From: Icerya purchasi
Lineage: Eukaryota > Arthropoda > Insecta > Hemiptera > Monophlebidae
Direction of reading: 5' to 3'
Length of the DNA stretch: 64,000 bases
NCBI GenBank assembly: GCA_039619475.1
Contig: CM077115.1
Coordinates: 101,554,393-101,618,392 of the forward strand
The notes under the pieces are model-generated. The model made no database searches, had not been told where the DNA came from, and saw only the letters and a list, made by a program, of their open reading frames with translations. This document shows positions 51,990 through 64,000 of the stretch, one piece after another; position 1 is the first letter of the stretch; each line of letters begins with the position of its first letter. The position numbers and the translations under genes were made by a program.

Positions 51990-54138
51990 AAAAATATAAA
52001 TCGTATAAAAAAATTCACCCGAATAATTTAAATTACACACAAATATGACGCGTCATATAGATATACAATAATTAAATCGATTTTCAACGTTGGACACCGA
52101 AAACGGCCTTCCAAAATACAACACGTTCGAATGTGCGGCGTGCACACGCTGAATATAATTAAATATATTTAAAATGAACATCTTAAAAGAATGTATATAT
52201 TATAATACGTATGGGGATGTGGTCCGCTGACAGTTTAAAAGAAATGCATTAATAAATTAAGGAACTTTTAATTATCAAAAAAAAAAAAAACAACTTAAAA
52301 GACATTTACTTTTCCATTATATTCAAACGCAAGAGTATTACACGATAATATAATAAAGAAAAACGTTTCAGACGTAGATAAAATACTGCAACATGTCTAT
52401 TGTCTTCCATCGTTTTCGCGCATTTAAGCAGTATCAGAATATCGGAGAGTACATTATGTTTAAGGTCACTGAGAATTCTATGAGCGGAAGCAGAGCCAAA
52501 CATACGATTAGGGTTTACGATATTTGAAATATAGGCGAAAGAAAATAACAGAAGTTAAACAGACACAGCCTGGCTACACCAGCTAGTTTGCTTTTTAAAC
52601 AAGCCCTGTTACAGATGAACAAAAGAAAACCGGGGGGGGGGAGTCCTCCACAACCGTTTCATAACAAAAAGTGAAAAGCGAGTAACCGTTGACCGAGCCT
52701 CAGCCAAACGCAAAGGAAAGCGGCATTTTAAAAACTTCTTTTTTATATTCCAAAAAATAAAAAAAAATACCCCTTATTGTATGTCGACCGGGATAGTGAA
52801 ACAGCAAGCATTGCGCTTGCGAAAATAATCAAATAAAAATAATTCCTTCCCTCGAAGTCTTCAAAAAAAAAAAAAAAAAAAAAAAAAACATCCAGGAAAA
52901 AGACAAGTGTTATAACAAACGAATCCTCACTCGTAATAAAATTTCTCGGGTCGCATAAAACTTTCCTGCAATAAAATTCCATTTTTTGTTTCTGGTCGAA
53001 AGCTAAGTAAAAACTGATCAAAAGGTACACAACAATATCAACTTCAACCGGCTCTTAACGACAATCCCCTCTTCTTTCACTAACATATGAAGAGTTAATA
53101 AGATAATTAAGATAAAAAAGAACTACATTATCAGTATTATGCGAAGGAATCGGAATAACCAAAGCAATACTAACAGAAGTAATCAAATAAATAAAACATG
53201 TGAAGACATATATTGGCTACTAGATAAATAACGAGTATATTTCGCCACTGAAAATGCGTTACTCTCAAACGCAAGCTCGAGTCACGTTCCTTTTAAAGTG
53301 CATAGTATAGCGACTTTGTAAAATATCAACTACCACTCACGATCAAAAGGGAAATTAATAAAGTAAAACCCTCGACACACGCGTTATGTTTACACAGGTA
53401 TTACATTCACGAATATTTCTTATTTTTTGTCGCCCGAGGTCTTTTGCGATGAATCGATAAAATTTTAATTTCAACTTTAACTTCACTCTAAAAAAATACG
53501 AAAAATACATTAAACTGACGAACAAAGAAAGAAACGCAAACGACAAGTACGAAAAAATTATTTTTCAACGATTTAATATGAAAAATTAATTTCGTTCCAT
53601 TTACAACGATGCGGCGGCATCGTGCGAAATTTTCTTAAAATAAAATTCCTTTAAATCATAAATTCAAAATTCCATCAGAACCAAGCTATAACAGGAGAAC
53701 ACTTTCGTACATAACAAAAAGCGGCGACGAATTTATAATAACATTAAGTAAAGAGAAGAGGTTGAATATTTACGTATTACGGTTTCGAATTTGTTTACAC
53801 CGTTCTTACGGACAATGTTAATTTTCAAAATTGATTTATAATTTATTAAAATATAGGTAACGCTGTCAGATAACATCAGCGTAACATTTTCGATTCAAAT
53901 CTTAGTTCAATTCAATTTTAATTATGATCATCATTAAACAATATTTTAAATAAACAAATTCGAGTATTTCTTAATGCACGTATACAATATCAAATTAAAT
54001 ATATAGTATGCGAAAACTAAAACTGTTTCCTTAAATTATGTGAAATAATTCTAAATCAATTATAACTTTTACAATTTACCGTTTAGCTATACATACAAAT
54101 ACATGTATCAATATATTAATATATAATTTTATTTATAT

Positions 54139-54155
54139 ATATATATATATATATA
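54139..54155. repeat. Short (TA)n arrays within the possible 3' UTR
   Basis: TA array here, and again at about 54779-54792, 55048-55062, 55650-55683 and 55818-55848. Confidence 0.8.
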
Positions 54156-55803
54156 AATAAAATAAGTGGGCTTACTAAATCTAAACGTTTCATTATGAAG
54201 TCACTTGCAAATTTTATTAATAACCAACTGTCAGAAATCAATTGAATCAAACCGTGTTTATGGCGTATATCAATTAAACAAAATTAATTTATCGAAAATA
54301 TAATTTTTAATCGCTAGATTGTTCGCTCAGAATGGAGGAAACGTAAATGTACCACTGATCTAACACCGAATTAAATAATTCGGTAACTTTTCTATATCGA
54401 ATCATGTGAGACATATTTCAGAACCGTTTATAATTCATATTTCCTTCAAACCTTATCGCCTACAATGGAAGTCTAAGAGTTTACATCTTAGTGTATAATC
54501 GTTTCTGAGTAGGAATGATCGTGCTTTATAAATTTTAGTTAATTTACCATCTTTAACTCAAAACACGTTTATTACAAATAGATAGAGACAGTAGTTAATT
54601 ATTCAATTTACTATAGCAAAAAAAAAACATTTAGATACCTTATCAAGCTCCTGTTTTACTACTGTTAACAGATGAACTGATGATTAAATTTTAAATTAAA
54701 TAAATTAAATAATTCATAAGCAATGTGAATGCTTTTAAATTTAATTAAATAAGTTCTAAAATTTACGGGGCTGCAAATATATATATATATATAAACAGAT
54801 CACAGAAGTTTGATAAAATCTACGAACACAAAAGCTAACTATTTAATCCATTTTTCATTATAAAATTATAAACTTCCCAGAATATTTTTCTCGGTATTTC
54901 AAATTTACATATTTTTATACATTATGATACTGTATAACACGTTAGTTGCCAAAATATTATATAGTACTTACACACAAACAAAATTTTATCAAAATCCATT
55001 TGGACGTTTAGGTATGAAAGAATAATGAAAAAATAAATTTTAAATATATATATATATATATGCATCGGAATACAGAAATTGTAACATGAAATACAAAAAA
55101 GATTATAGAAATTTCCATTCAAGTCTTATTAAACTAATAAATATGGTAATTTGTCGAACAAATCTGTTTAAAACATAAAAGAATACAATTAAAAATCATA
55201 TAGTTAAGACACAAAAATAAGGCACGCGGTAATACTATACGTTTTATTTGTTCGTAAAAAATCGATAAAATTCGCTAAAAAAAAGTAAATAAAATAAAAT
55301 AAAATAAAAAATGTATCCGAATTACTTGTAAAAAACAAGAATAATACGGAAACAAAATAATTATAAAACGAGAAGGAAAAAAAAGAAATATATTGAAACA
55401 TCAAGTGGCTTTTACATTAAGTAGAAAACATAGTTAATAAAATTAATAAAATTTTAACGCATAAAAAAACATTTATTTACTGATAATGCTACACCATTTT
55501 AAAAACTAAAGAAGAATTTTTTTTTTTCGAGATGTGCACGCTTTAATTGTCGGTAGTAATCAAAAAATATTTTTAAAAAGCAAATTTCTAATTTTACTTG
55601 AATTTAGTGCTTTATCCGTTTTTAAAAAACGGTATATTTTCCGGATTATACATATATATATATATACACATATATATATATATACATACACATACATACA
55701 TATACACATATATTCTAATATAATTAAACTTATAAAATATATATACAATAAAAGATAAACCAAAAATTACTGCACAATGAAGCTATTTTTGAAATATCCT
55801 GCA

Positions 55804-55859
<56 letters not shown>

Positions 55860-56131
55860 AATGTAAAATTAAATAACAATCATTTACAAAAAAATCATCT
55901 AGTTATTAAAACTAATAACTAATAACCGTAGCGTAAAAAATAAAATGCGGCTGTCGATTTTATAAACTTTAAAATATATACACACATACGTATATGTTGG
56001 CTGCAGATTTGTAAAAATGAAAAACTGAACACCGGCGGTTTTATACAGTTCACGATGTAAACAAGGGCGAATTGACAAAGAACTGAGACAATATCTGCAA
56101 AACCATGAAGAGAGCATCCGACAATGACGAA

Positions 56132-57436
56132 TCATATTTTAATCATATACTTGGCCGTATTAAATGGGTAACCAGTTTTATTAGGATACATGTTTTTAAC
56201 GTCATTCGGAACAACCGTATTTTGTTTTTTAACATCATACACGTTAGACGGACTATTCGAACTATTAACAGTGATAACGTTATTGTTTAACTTACTACTA
56301 TTCTTAACGGTATGCGAATGAAGTTTGTCATTATGAGTAAGAGTATTATTCAGCATTTTTTCGCGAATTGCATCCATACTGCCCAGATGGGAAGTATTCA
56401 CGCCATGAAATCGTTTCAGATGTCGCAGCAAGGACGAACGCTGAGTAAAATCGATTCTACACAGTTCGCAACGAAGTCTGTCTCCAACGTGCACTTGCAA
56501 GTGTTTCTTGTAGGCAGACTTTTGCGTGAACGTTTCGTTACAGTATTGGCAGGAAATGTTTAATTTCTCCGAAGTATGTGAAGCGCTGTGTTCTGCCAAT
56601 TCTTTCATGTTCCCGAATCTGGCCTTGCACAGTTTGCAAATAAACGGTAGCTCGCCGCGATTGTGCGCCATGTCAAAATGCATTTGCAGCAACTGTTTCT
56701 TGTTGAACGTCACGTCACATAAATCGCATGAATACTTCTCATTATGGTACAGCATATGTTTCTGAAGGTTTCCTTGATCGGCGAACTTTTTATTGCAGAT
56801 TTTACAACAGTGTTGCGGGGCGCTGCTGCCGCTGCCGCTGTCACCGTGATGACTCTTGGTATGTTTCTCCAGCAACGATAAACGACTAAACTCTTTACCG
56901 CATACCTTACAACTGCACTGCTGCTCGTCCGAATGACATTTCATGTGCAGCGCGAGACTACAGTTCCGATAAAATTTCCTACCGCAAAGCTGGCATTCGC
57001 ACGTTTTCTCTACTGAATGGGAAGCGACACTATGTTGCCACAAAGCACCCTTATTGTTGTACTTGTTAGGGCAATAATCGCAAGCGTATGTAACAACAGA
57101 AGGCGCACTAGCGCTACCACTACTATTGGCGACAGAAGTAGAAGTTGAACAATTACTACCGCTACTACTATTAACATTACCGTTTACGTATTTCTTTGAA
57201 GGCATCTTCACTTCCTCTTCGTCGCCGCAGTCTTCCATCTCTTCTTCGTTGCATCTCGTTTCATCTATAACCAACTTTCCCAGAGTTTCGTCGTCGTCGT
57301 CTTCATCGCCGGCCTCGAAATCGTTGTTTAAATCGGTCGCACCGTTACTGTCTTCACCGCCATCTGAATAAACGGCTTCAACATTTGTCATAACATCTCT
57401 AATGTTAATTTCATCGTTCGAGCTGTTCACCGTCTT
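56132..57436 (-). CDS. C2H2 zinc-finger protein, 3' coding exon (8 fingers)
   Basis: One long open frame with a TGA stop at 56132-56134. Numbering residues from the GTG codon at 57428-57430: 20-75 are strongly acidic (EDDDDETLG, EEEMEDCGDEEE), 85-112 are serine/asparagine-rich, then eight C2H2 fingers start near C117, C146, C174, C209, C235, C265, C294 and C321, all with intact Cys and His. Linkers are mostly not TGEKP. The tail from about 345 is low complexity and Asn/Ser-rich. The likely role is nuclear DNA or RNA binding; the target is unknown. The exon seems to start at an acceptor (TTAAAATAG before AAGACG at 57436), so the true start is in an upstream exon. If it is not spliced, the first ATG is residue 14 (57391). 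No ZAD or BTB domain is seen. Confidence 0.93.
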   Translation of the reverse strand, partial: KTVNSSNDEINIRDVMTNVEAVYSDGGEDSNGATDLNNDFEAGDEDDDDETLGKLVIDETRCNEEEMEDCGDEEEVKMPSKKYVNGNVNSSSGSNCSTSTSVANSSGSASAPSVVTYACDYCPNKYNNKGALWQHSVASHSVEKTCECQLCGRKFYRNCSLALHMKCHSDEQQCSCKVCGKEFSRLSLLEKHTKSHHGDSGSGSSAPQHCCKICNKKFADQGNLQKHMLYHNEKYSCDLCDVTFNKKQLLQMHFDMAHNRGELPFICKLCKARFGNMKELAEHSASHTSEKLNISCQYCNETFTQKSAYKKHLQVHVGDRLRCELCRIDFTQRSSLLRHLKRFHGVNTSHLGSMDAIREKMLNNTLTHNDKLHSHTVKNSSKLNNNVITVNSSNSPSNVYDVKKQNTVVPNDVKNMYPNKTGYPFNTAKYMIKI

Positions 57437-57719
57437 CTATTTTAACAAATAAACTTTTAAATTAAACATTGCGGTAGCCAAAAAAGGAATATATAAAATT
57501 TACGAAGCTAAATTTGACAGAACAGTATATGGACCACTTTGAATTTAAAAAATCAAACTGGTTCTTCGCATACAAATTTTCAATAAAAAAATTAAAGAAA
57601 ATATCAGTCTACATGAAAAGATATATTAATTAAAATATTCTTCATAAATATTCAATTAAATGCTTTTTTTCTAATCATTCTGAAAAAATAAAAATAAATA
57701 AAACTTAAAGTGTAGATGT

Positions 57720-57756
<37 letters not shown>

Positions 57757-60114
57757 ATCGTTTCACCCCATGTCCCCTACAAATAAATCGAAAAAACCGT
57801 TTCACTAGACTTTAGACTACATATTTGTACATTCCGACTGTACAGATATAGATAATATTCATGTCAATTCTAATTTACGCGAACGTATGTAAGACTACTA
57901 AAAGTGATTGTAATTACTTGTTTTCACGATAAAAATGCAATTTCAAGTATGTACGGCTATACATCGACTCTCGCGCATATAATGGTATTAGTGATGGTTT
58001 GTCGTTACCTTTCACGTGACTATTAGCAATAATTTCTTTTTTTTTAATAATTTCTACTCGCCGTGCAAGTTTTGGAACTCATGACTACAGTGATAATCCA
58101 AGCATTCAAGGCATTCAACCATCGCTACGACGTGTATATGTATGTATATATATATACATATATGGCGGGGGTATCTATACCGATTCATATGATACCTTAT
58201 TTTGTTTTTTTGGGAGGCTCGTCAACCAGGAACTTTTAACCCAGAAACGACTAAAAAAAAGAAGTCAGTTATATTTTAATCTGATTGGATAGTTAATAAA
58301 AACAACAAATTTGTAAGGAAGGAAAAGACAGGATATAAAAGAGTCGCAATAAAGAGAAGATCGACACAGCAAACTGGAAATTAAAGTAGAACGCTCAACA
58401 GAAAGAAATGAACACTCAAAGAGTACACGATCGGTGACGCAAACAAGTGTTTCATTTGAGTGGTAAAGAAAATGTATGAAGAAAACCAACGGAAAACAAA
58501 AACGAGAGGAAGGTAACAAAGAACGGTTAAAACGTAGACGAATAATGAGGACAACAAAACAGTGGAGTAAGGAAAACAAAAGAAATCACAAATTAGCATA
58601 GATATAAAATTCAATTTTAAGTATCAGGTTAGAAACTGTTGCTGAAGAATTTTCAATGAAGTCGCTTGAGGTGATTTTGAAGCAACCACATCATGTGCAT
58701 ACAAAGTGACTCCATCTTCCCTAAATGTCAGACTTTTATTCATTCCTTTAATAACACACTATGAAAGTAGAAAATTTAAAATCATTAATAATATATTATT
58801 TAGCGTCATAAGTTCTATTATTTGAAGAAAGTTTAAATTAAAAAAATTATTTAAAAGAAACCGGAATAGTTGAACAGATTCTCTAAGCATATGCAAAGAA
58901 CAGATCACCAAATTAAATCAATATTCAACTGGAACAAATCAATGCAGAAATTCAGATTGCAGTTAAGGAATTGAGAAAAAGAATTTTTAATATAAAAAGA
59001 GTCCAAATTTTACCAACATAAACTTTAATATAAACACACAACTCAAGTAATAGTTCTAAGAAATACAATTGTAATGGCCTAGACATCGAATAGGAGAATG
59101 TTTATTTAGATTATACCCCCTAAGAAATTTACAAATATTCACTACGCTGTTATTTTTTTTATACGTACTTTAATAATCCAATGAGTGATGAACAGCACAA
59201 AAAGATACATACATATAACATTAATTACTTTTAATGGAAAGTAACAAAAAAAAAAAAAAACAAAAAACGCTGCACATCAGAATATAAATACTGTATACAT
59301 TCTCAACAGTAGCAACATACATTAATTGCAAATACACAAAACTTCAAAAATAAGTAGTAACAAAAGGAACATTCTAAGATGAATGTTAAGCACAATTCCA
59401 GATTATATAATAAAAATTACATAAGTAACGATGTAATATGTAACGTCCTTAATACGATTGAAAAGATCAAAAAAAAAAAAGAAAAAAACAATATAATAAT
59501 GTTTAAGCGAATACCCCCAGTCATAGTAATATTATGGGAAACGAAATTGTCAACAAGTTAAACAAAACAGCAAATAATAATGAAAGAAAAAAAAAGGTTT
59601 AAGTTCAGTCGGACCGAATACACTCCAGTTATTAACATAATAGAAAAAGGCTGAAAAATAAAATATGAAAATAGAAGCCCCTAACATGCAAAATAAAATA
59701 TTATTCAATACGAAAAAAGAAAAAAAAAAGAAAAAAAAAAGAGGAAACTCGTAAAGTATAGTGTAAAAAATATATAATTGCTAAATACATAAAATACATA
59801 AATAAAATCAGAGCTACCTATAATAACTAGAAAAATTATTTCAAATAAAAGTGAACAATAATTTATACGAATGAGGTGGAACAATAAGAACGTCGGAACA
59901 TGTAATGTGGCAGTGGAAAAACTATATAAATCATATAAAATGTATTTAATATATAATTAAACATTCTACGCACTTCTAATGTTACTTAAGTAAATAATAA
60001 TCAATGCGGGTGTAGATCCATGTTATAACTTATTCCATTTTATTACAAGCAGAATTAAGAACCAGATAGTAGGCCAAAAAAATGCATGTATGTAATATTG
60101 GATGTGTACATACA

Positions 60115-60116
<2 letters not shown>

Positions 60117-60164
<48 letters not shown>
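60117..60164. repeat. (TA)n microsatellite next to R8
   Basis: A pure TA array of about 48 bp, immediately left of the R8 head module. Confidence 0.93.
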
Positions 60165-60172
<8 letters not shown>

Positions 60173-60173
60173 A

Positions 60174-60381
60174 AACTCGGTCATTTTGTCTTCACAAGGG
60201 GCTCTGCTCCTTGACCCCTCTTACTTACATTTCTATCTCTTTCTCTTCTATACTTTGTATAAAATGAACAAAATTTACGTCATTCTTACCGGCATCGACA
60301 CAAAAAAAAAATAACATTCGTTACATAAAATGGGACATTTTTTCTAATGGGGGCCGGGGTAAGAATTACGTTGTAATTAAT
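60174..60381 (+). mobile_element. R-family repeat, short copy R8
   Basis: AACTCGGTCATTTTGTC head, diverged hairpin (CAAGGGGCTCTGCTCCTTG), pyrimidine tract, then a short interior with GTTACATAAAATGGGACA and terminal AAGAATTACGTTGTAATTAAT. It is flanked by TA repeats on both sides. At about 208 bp it is the shortest copy. Confidence 0.8.
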
Positions 60382-63300
60382 ATATATAAATATAAATTTA
60401 ATAAAATACTATAGAATATAATAAGAAGAAAACAAGCACTTAAACAAAACAACAAAATCCTGATAACGAAAAAAATTTAAATCAACCAGTTAAATTAAAT
60501 TCCAGACAAAATATCATTACAAAAAAAAAAAAATCACAAAATAAAAAGCAAAACAAATTTTTTTTATAACAATAAACACCCCATCTAGTTTCAGAATGAT
60601 GATCGGATATTAGTTTACGTTTATTACGTTTTATAATTTAAAAAAAAAACAAACTATGTTTTAGTGTTTTTATATTAATGTTCACATAAAACAATATGGA
60701 CAACTATACGACTAAGAAAATGACTGATTAAAACAAAAAACTAAAAAAAAAACTGTAAAATGGTTTTAAATTTTTAACGAAAGCAAACCTCTGCCTAATA
60801 TTGTATTAATACACTAGATGGGTTTACTCTCTGCTGGCTTCATTCGCCATTCTCCAATTACTAAACTGACTCATTCATCCGCTCAGCTGCTCATTATACC
60901 CTTGACAATTTTTTATATATTAGAGAGAAAGTATAATTTAAATGGTATCTCATAACTGCAGAAGTCCTTTTCTGAAATAAAATAAAAAAATTTTGCTCTG
61001 TGTACTTGGTAAGTGGAAATACGTTTCAAATATAGCCAGAAGTAAATTAAAATTAAGAACTCGAAAGCATTGAACGTTAGATTTTTTTTTTTTAATAAAA
61101 ATAAAATTTAAAACCAATTATTTATGGCTATTAAACTAACAAATTAAGTTATGTAAAACTAAAATCGTTATACGAAAATTTTCAAAACCGTTTTATACAA
61201 CAAGAGAAAACTAGTACTTGGTATTATATTAGAACCCGTAGTTTCGTTGCAATTCGCATGGATTTTATTAGCTTAATTTTTTTATATTTTTAAAATAAAG
61301 TTGCACAAATCATGGCTAAGCTCTTCTCCCCAGCTATAAATTCAGGAACACTGATATAGATGAACAAATGCCACATATATGGATAAGGCACCCACGTAAA
61401 AATTTAATTAAAAAAATAAATTATCAACAGAAAATTTTCAACGATTAATGCATGAGTTTAAGTGCTCACAGAAATTTTTTTTAGCACTGAATTCATATAC
61501 ATCTTCATTTATTAATATTATTCAAAAAAGGAAATATCCATTCCGATTAGTAATTTATTTTTTTATTTTTATGAAACAAAAGATTGTTTTAAATAACATT
61601 TTTTTTTTTTCGTTGAAATTATGCAAGTTTATTATCAGTGCCCACACAAACAAAAAACTCCTAGTTAGCAATGATCGCCGGAACAATCCCTTCATCCATT
61701 ACAAAAAGTAAAACGTTAGTAAGCTTCCGTGTCCACTTTACGTATCCTGTTTTTTTAGAATCAAACATATTTTTCACAATTATTTTGATTTTTTAACGGA
61801 AAATGCAGATTTATTGTTTGAGAATGAAGATCGCAAAATAAAACTGAAGTAAAAAGGAAAATTCACTTTTTTAAAAAATCACTTGAGAAAATCGTAACAA
61901 TTTTTCTTTACATAACTAATAATCTGTAGTTTATGAAAATAAACTTATAACAAGCAACAAAACAAACGAATAAAAAACATGTGTGTAGCTAGTCAAAAAA
62001 TTGTGATCAGTGAAGAGCAAAATAAATTCAAATTAGGTTTAACATAAATCAGAACATAACCAACTTTCAGGAAAAATCAACACGATACGAAAATTTAACA
62101 TTGAGACAATAATAGAAAAATAAACACGAACTAGCTATAATTTAGGCATAATTAATAAACATAACTAAATATTCAGTATTTCGATTTTTTCGAATTTGTG
62201 GATAAAAATTATCTTTTCTCTTTATTTTTCCATATATTCCTTCACTTTGAAATTGTTTGGCTGCATGCTTATTTAGTTTTCATTGAAAAACTACTTATCA
62301 ATCTGAACCCATTTCAAATTATAGACCACCTGCGTCTTGAAAAGAATTTAGGTTAATTTTTAAATTTCTGAGATGTTGAAAAAAAAGGGTTTCTAATATG
62401 TTACAACAGAAGCACTCAACGATAATTTTAGTAAACATAAATAGTTCTGTTTAAAAGTGCAACATAAATTAAAATATTTAATGACAAATAAAAGCATTTA
62501 TATAAAACATGTTATTCAATCCGTTAATATTCATTTCCTATAATAATTTTTATCTCTGGTCGAATTTTTTCGATTATTTCGATTAAAATTATCTTTTCAT
62601 TTTTAATATTCAAACTTAAATAAATTTAAAATACAGAAGCATCTGTAATTTTAGAAGAAAAAATAAATAAATCCAATAAATGAAAGGGGCATGCATAATG
62701 TAAACAAATAAAATAGATCGTATATATATAAATATATATATTGTAAATGAATGTCATTCTTACGCCGGGAGGTGATAATAAAATGCTGTAACAAAATATG
62801 TAACAATTTTGCATTACGCTTATAAAATCTCATTTTGCAAAGACTGGCATAGTACCAATTGAAACCAAATCCTTTACAAGAATAACAGAAAAAAAAGCAT
62901 TTGGGAATCTAGGAAATCTTCAGTGCGAAGGATTAAATTATACATATATATATATATGTATGAGCATGCTACTAAAGCTAACGTAACAGATCTGAATATT
63001 AACTTTCAACACATTTTACAGATAACTGCATCGCGTAATATCAAATATTTTAATGTCTATTAACTTGCACATGCTTTTTATAATTAATCTGTAAACTTGG
63101 CTGAAATACTCGTCTTCAACTAATCTAGCTATCACTATTATGACAAACAATGTGTTGCCGCAAAATTCTGAATACTTTAATATATGTAAATCATCTGAAC
63201 GGATAACCTCAGATAAATGGCAGCTAAACTATCTCAACAAGGTAAAATTACCAAGATTCTAAATGTCAGTAAAGCTGGAGTACATTTAAAGAATGTCTAA

Positions 63301-63922
63301 TTTATCGCATATGTCGAAAAACAAACTTTTTACATGTGTGAAACGATACATTTTCATTTCTTTTTTGGTACCCCACAAATAACCTGGTAAAAAACGATTG
63401 CTGATGAACTAAACAACCGAAACAATTAATTTTCTTAGAAACCTTAAAAATACGATTCCCCCAAAATTCACTTCAGTGCATTACGTAGAGAAAAACTAGG
63501 CGACTGCACAATCAATCTTAGATTTGCAAATCTGTTGTAATGATACAAAGCTGAGTGGCGATAGCATTTGGCACTAAATCATATAAAGTAAATGTACGTA
63601 ATTTTAAATTATGTACCATTGAGAAATATTACAGAAGTTAAAACAAATCAACATTAAGCTAAATGTAATCTCCCCTACTATTTCAACAAAATTGTGGTGC
63701 AAACTTACCGCACGGATATAAGCATAAAATTTTTTATGACATTCCGAAAACATGTTAATACTGGGTACTCAGGCAAAAAAAAAAATGAAGAAAGCATTAA
63801 ATAAAAACGTTAAATCTCGTATTATAATTAAACTGGCAAAACGTTTTAACTGCGTTAAAAGACATTAATTATTAAATTGGTAACTTATTAGATATTATAA
63901 AAATAATAGTAGACACACGTAC

Positions 63923-64000
63923 TTTTATTTTTGACGATTTTTTCCGTATTTTCTTCCGCGGTAGACCATTTGGCACTTTTACCCTTTTATTTTGCCTGAA
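63923..64000 (-). CDS. Candidate upstream exon of the zinc-finger gene (partial, basic region)
   Basis: Reading the - strand from the window edge gives 26 open codons, ending LPRKKIRKKSSKIK, then a strong donor GTACGTG in phase 0. The zinc-finger exon also begins in phase 0 (AAG ACG GTG), so the two would join in frame. The lysine/arginine cluster would make a good nuclear localisation signal. A TTCAG at the very edge could alternatively be an acceptor. There is no homology I can name, and other exons may lie between. Confidence 0.4.

Larger units (their letters stand above)
51965..56131 (-). other. Possible long 3' UTR of the zinc-finger gene
   Basis: Downstream of the zinc-finger stop there are about 4.1 kb with no supported gene and none of the transposon families seen elsewhere. 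The region ends at two - strand AATAAA hexamers (51974-51979 and 51984-51989) followed by GGTTGTGTTTTATTT, a fitting GU-rich element. A nearer signal, such as one near 55.8 kb, could be used instead. Inference only. Confidence 0.35.
57437..63922 (-). other. Inferred intron of the zinc-finger gene (about 6.5 kb)
   Basis: No coding exon was recognised between the acceptor at 57437 and the donor-like site at 63921. It holds TA arrays (57721-57752, 58147-58162, 60117-60164), R copy R8 and AT-rich sequence. Confidence 0.45.

Noticed and set aside
56312..57371. Several + strand frames opposite the zinc-finger exon
   Set aside because: Shadows of the real coding strand, which has eight intact C2H2 motifs.
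57391..57430. Start of the zinc-finger protein at the GTG codon 57428-57430
   Set aside because: GTG is not a usual start in animals, and an acceptor-like AATAG lies just upstream. An upstream exon or the ATG at 57391 is more likely.

Overview
This is a 64 kb, very AT-rich stretch of insect nuclear DNA. Two protein-coding loci can be supported, and both have introns: a calponin/Mp20-type gene on the + strand and a C2H2 zinc-finger gene on the - strand. Coding density is low. The rest is microsatellites, MITE-like elements and decayed transposons (mariner, hAT, non-LTR, SINE). The calponin-like protein ends in the way typical of insect muscle protein 20 / transgelin-like proteins. Decayed ORFs at 34.3-35.5 kb and near 50.4 kb resemble mobile ORFs I recall from hemipteran and related insects, so a hemipteran-like host is my best guess. 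I cannot prove it from sequence alone.

Layout. 0-18.5 kb: no supported host gene. This part holds eight copies or partial copies of one AT-anchored repeat family (called R here), three members of a hAT-type MITE with 8-bp target-site duplications, a decayed mariner, a short palindrome, and a large inverted pair of a second hAT-like element. 18.5-22.5 kb: AT-rich and unassigned. 22.5-32.2 kb: three coding exons of the calponin-like gene. Intron 1 carries an internally deleted hAT with a perfect 8-bp duplication, and intron 2 carries an antisense non-LTR RNase H remnant. 32.2-52 kb: intergenic, with a long-arm foldback element, the decayed ORF at 34.3-35.5 kb, tRNA-related SINEs (one with a perfect 12-bp duplication), the 3' end of a LINE, two hairpins and many simple repeats. 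52-64 kb: the zinc-finger locus on the - strand. A long, almost transposon-free stretch downstream of the stop may be a long 3' UTR. The 3' coding exon has eight fingers. An inferred intron of about 6.5 kb follows, and a possible basic upstream exon lies at the window edge.

The two genes show no sign of working together: one is cytoskeletal or muscle-type, the other nuclear. The most unusual content is repeat structure. The R family combines a hairpin head module, a 14-nt inverted repeat at TA and a 25-bp minisatellite, and it inserts at TA microsatellites, sometimes head-to-tail. There are also several foldback or hairpin structures that could produce double-stranded RNA. All calls come from reading the sequence; no search or folding program was run.
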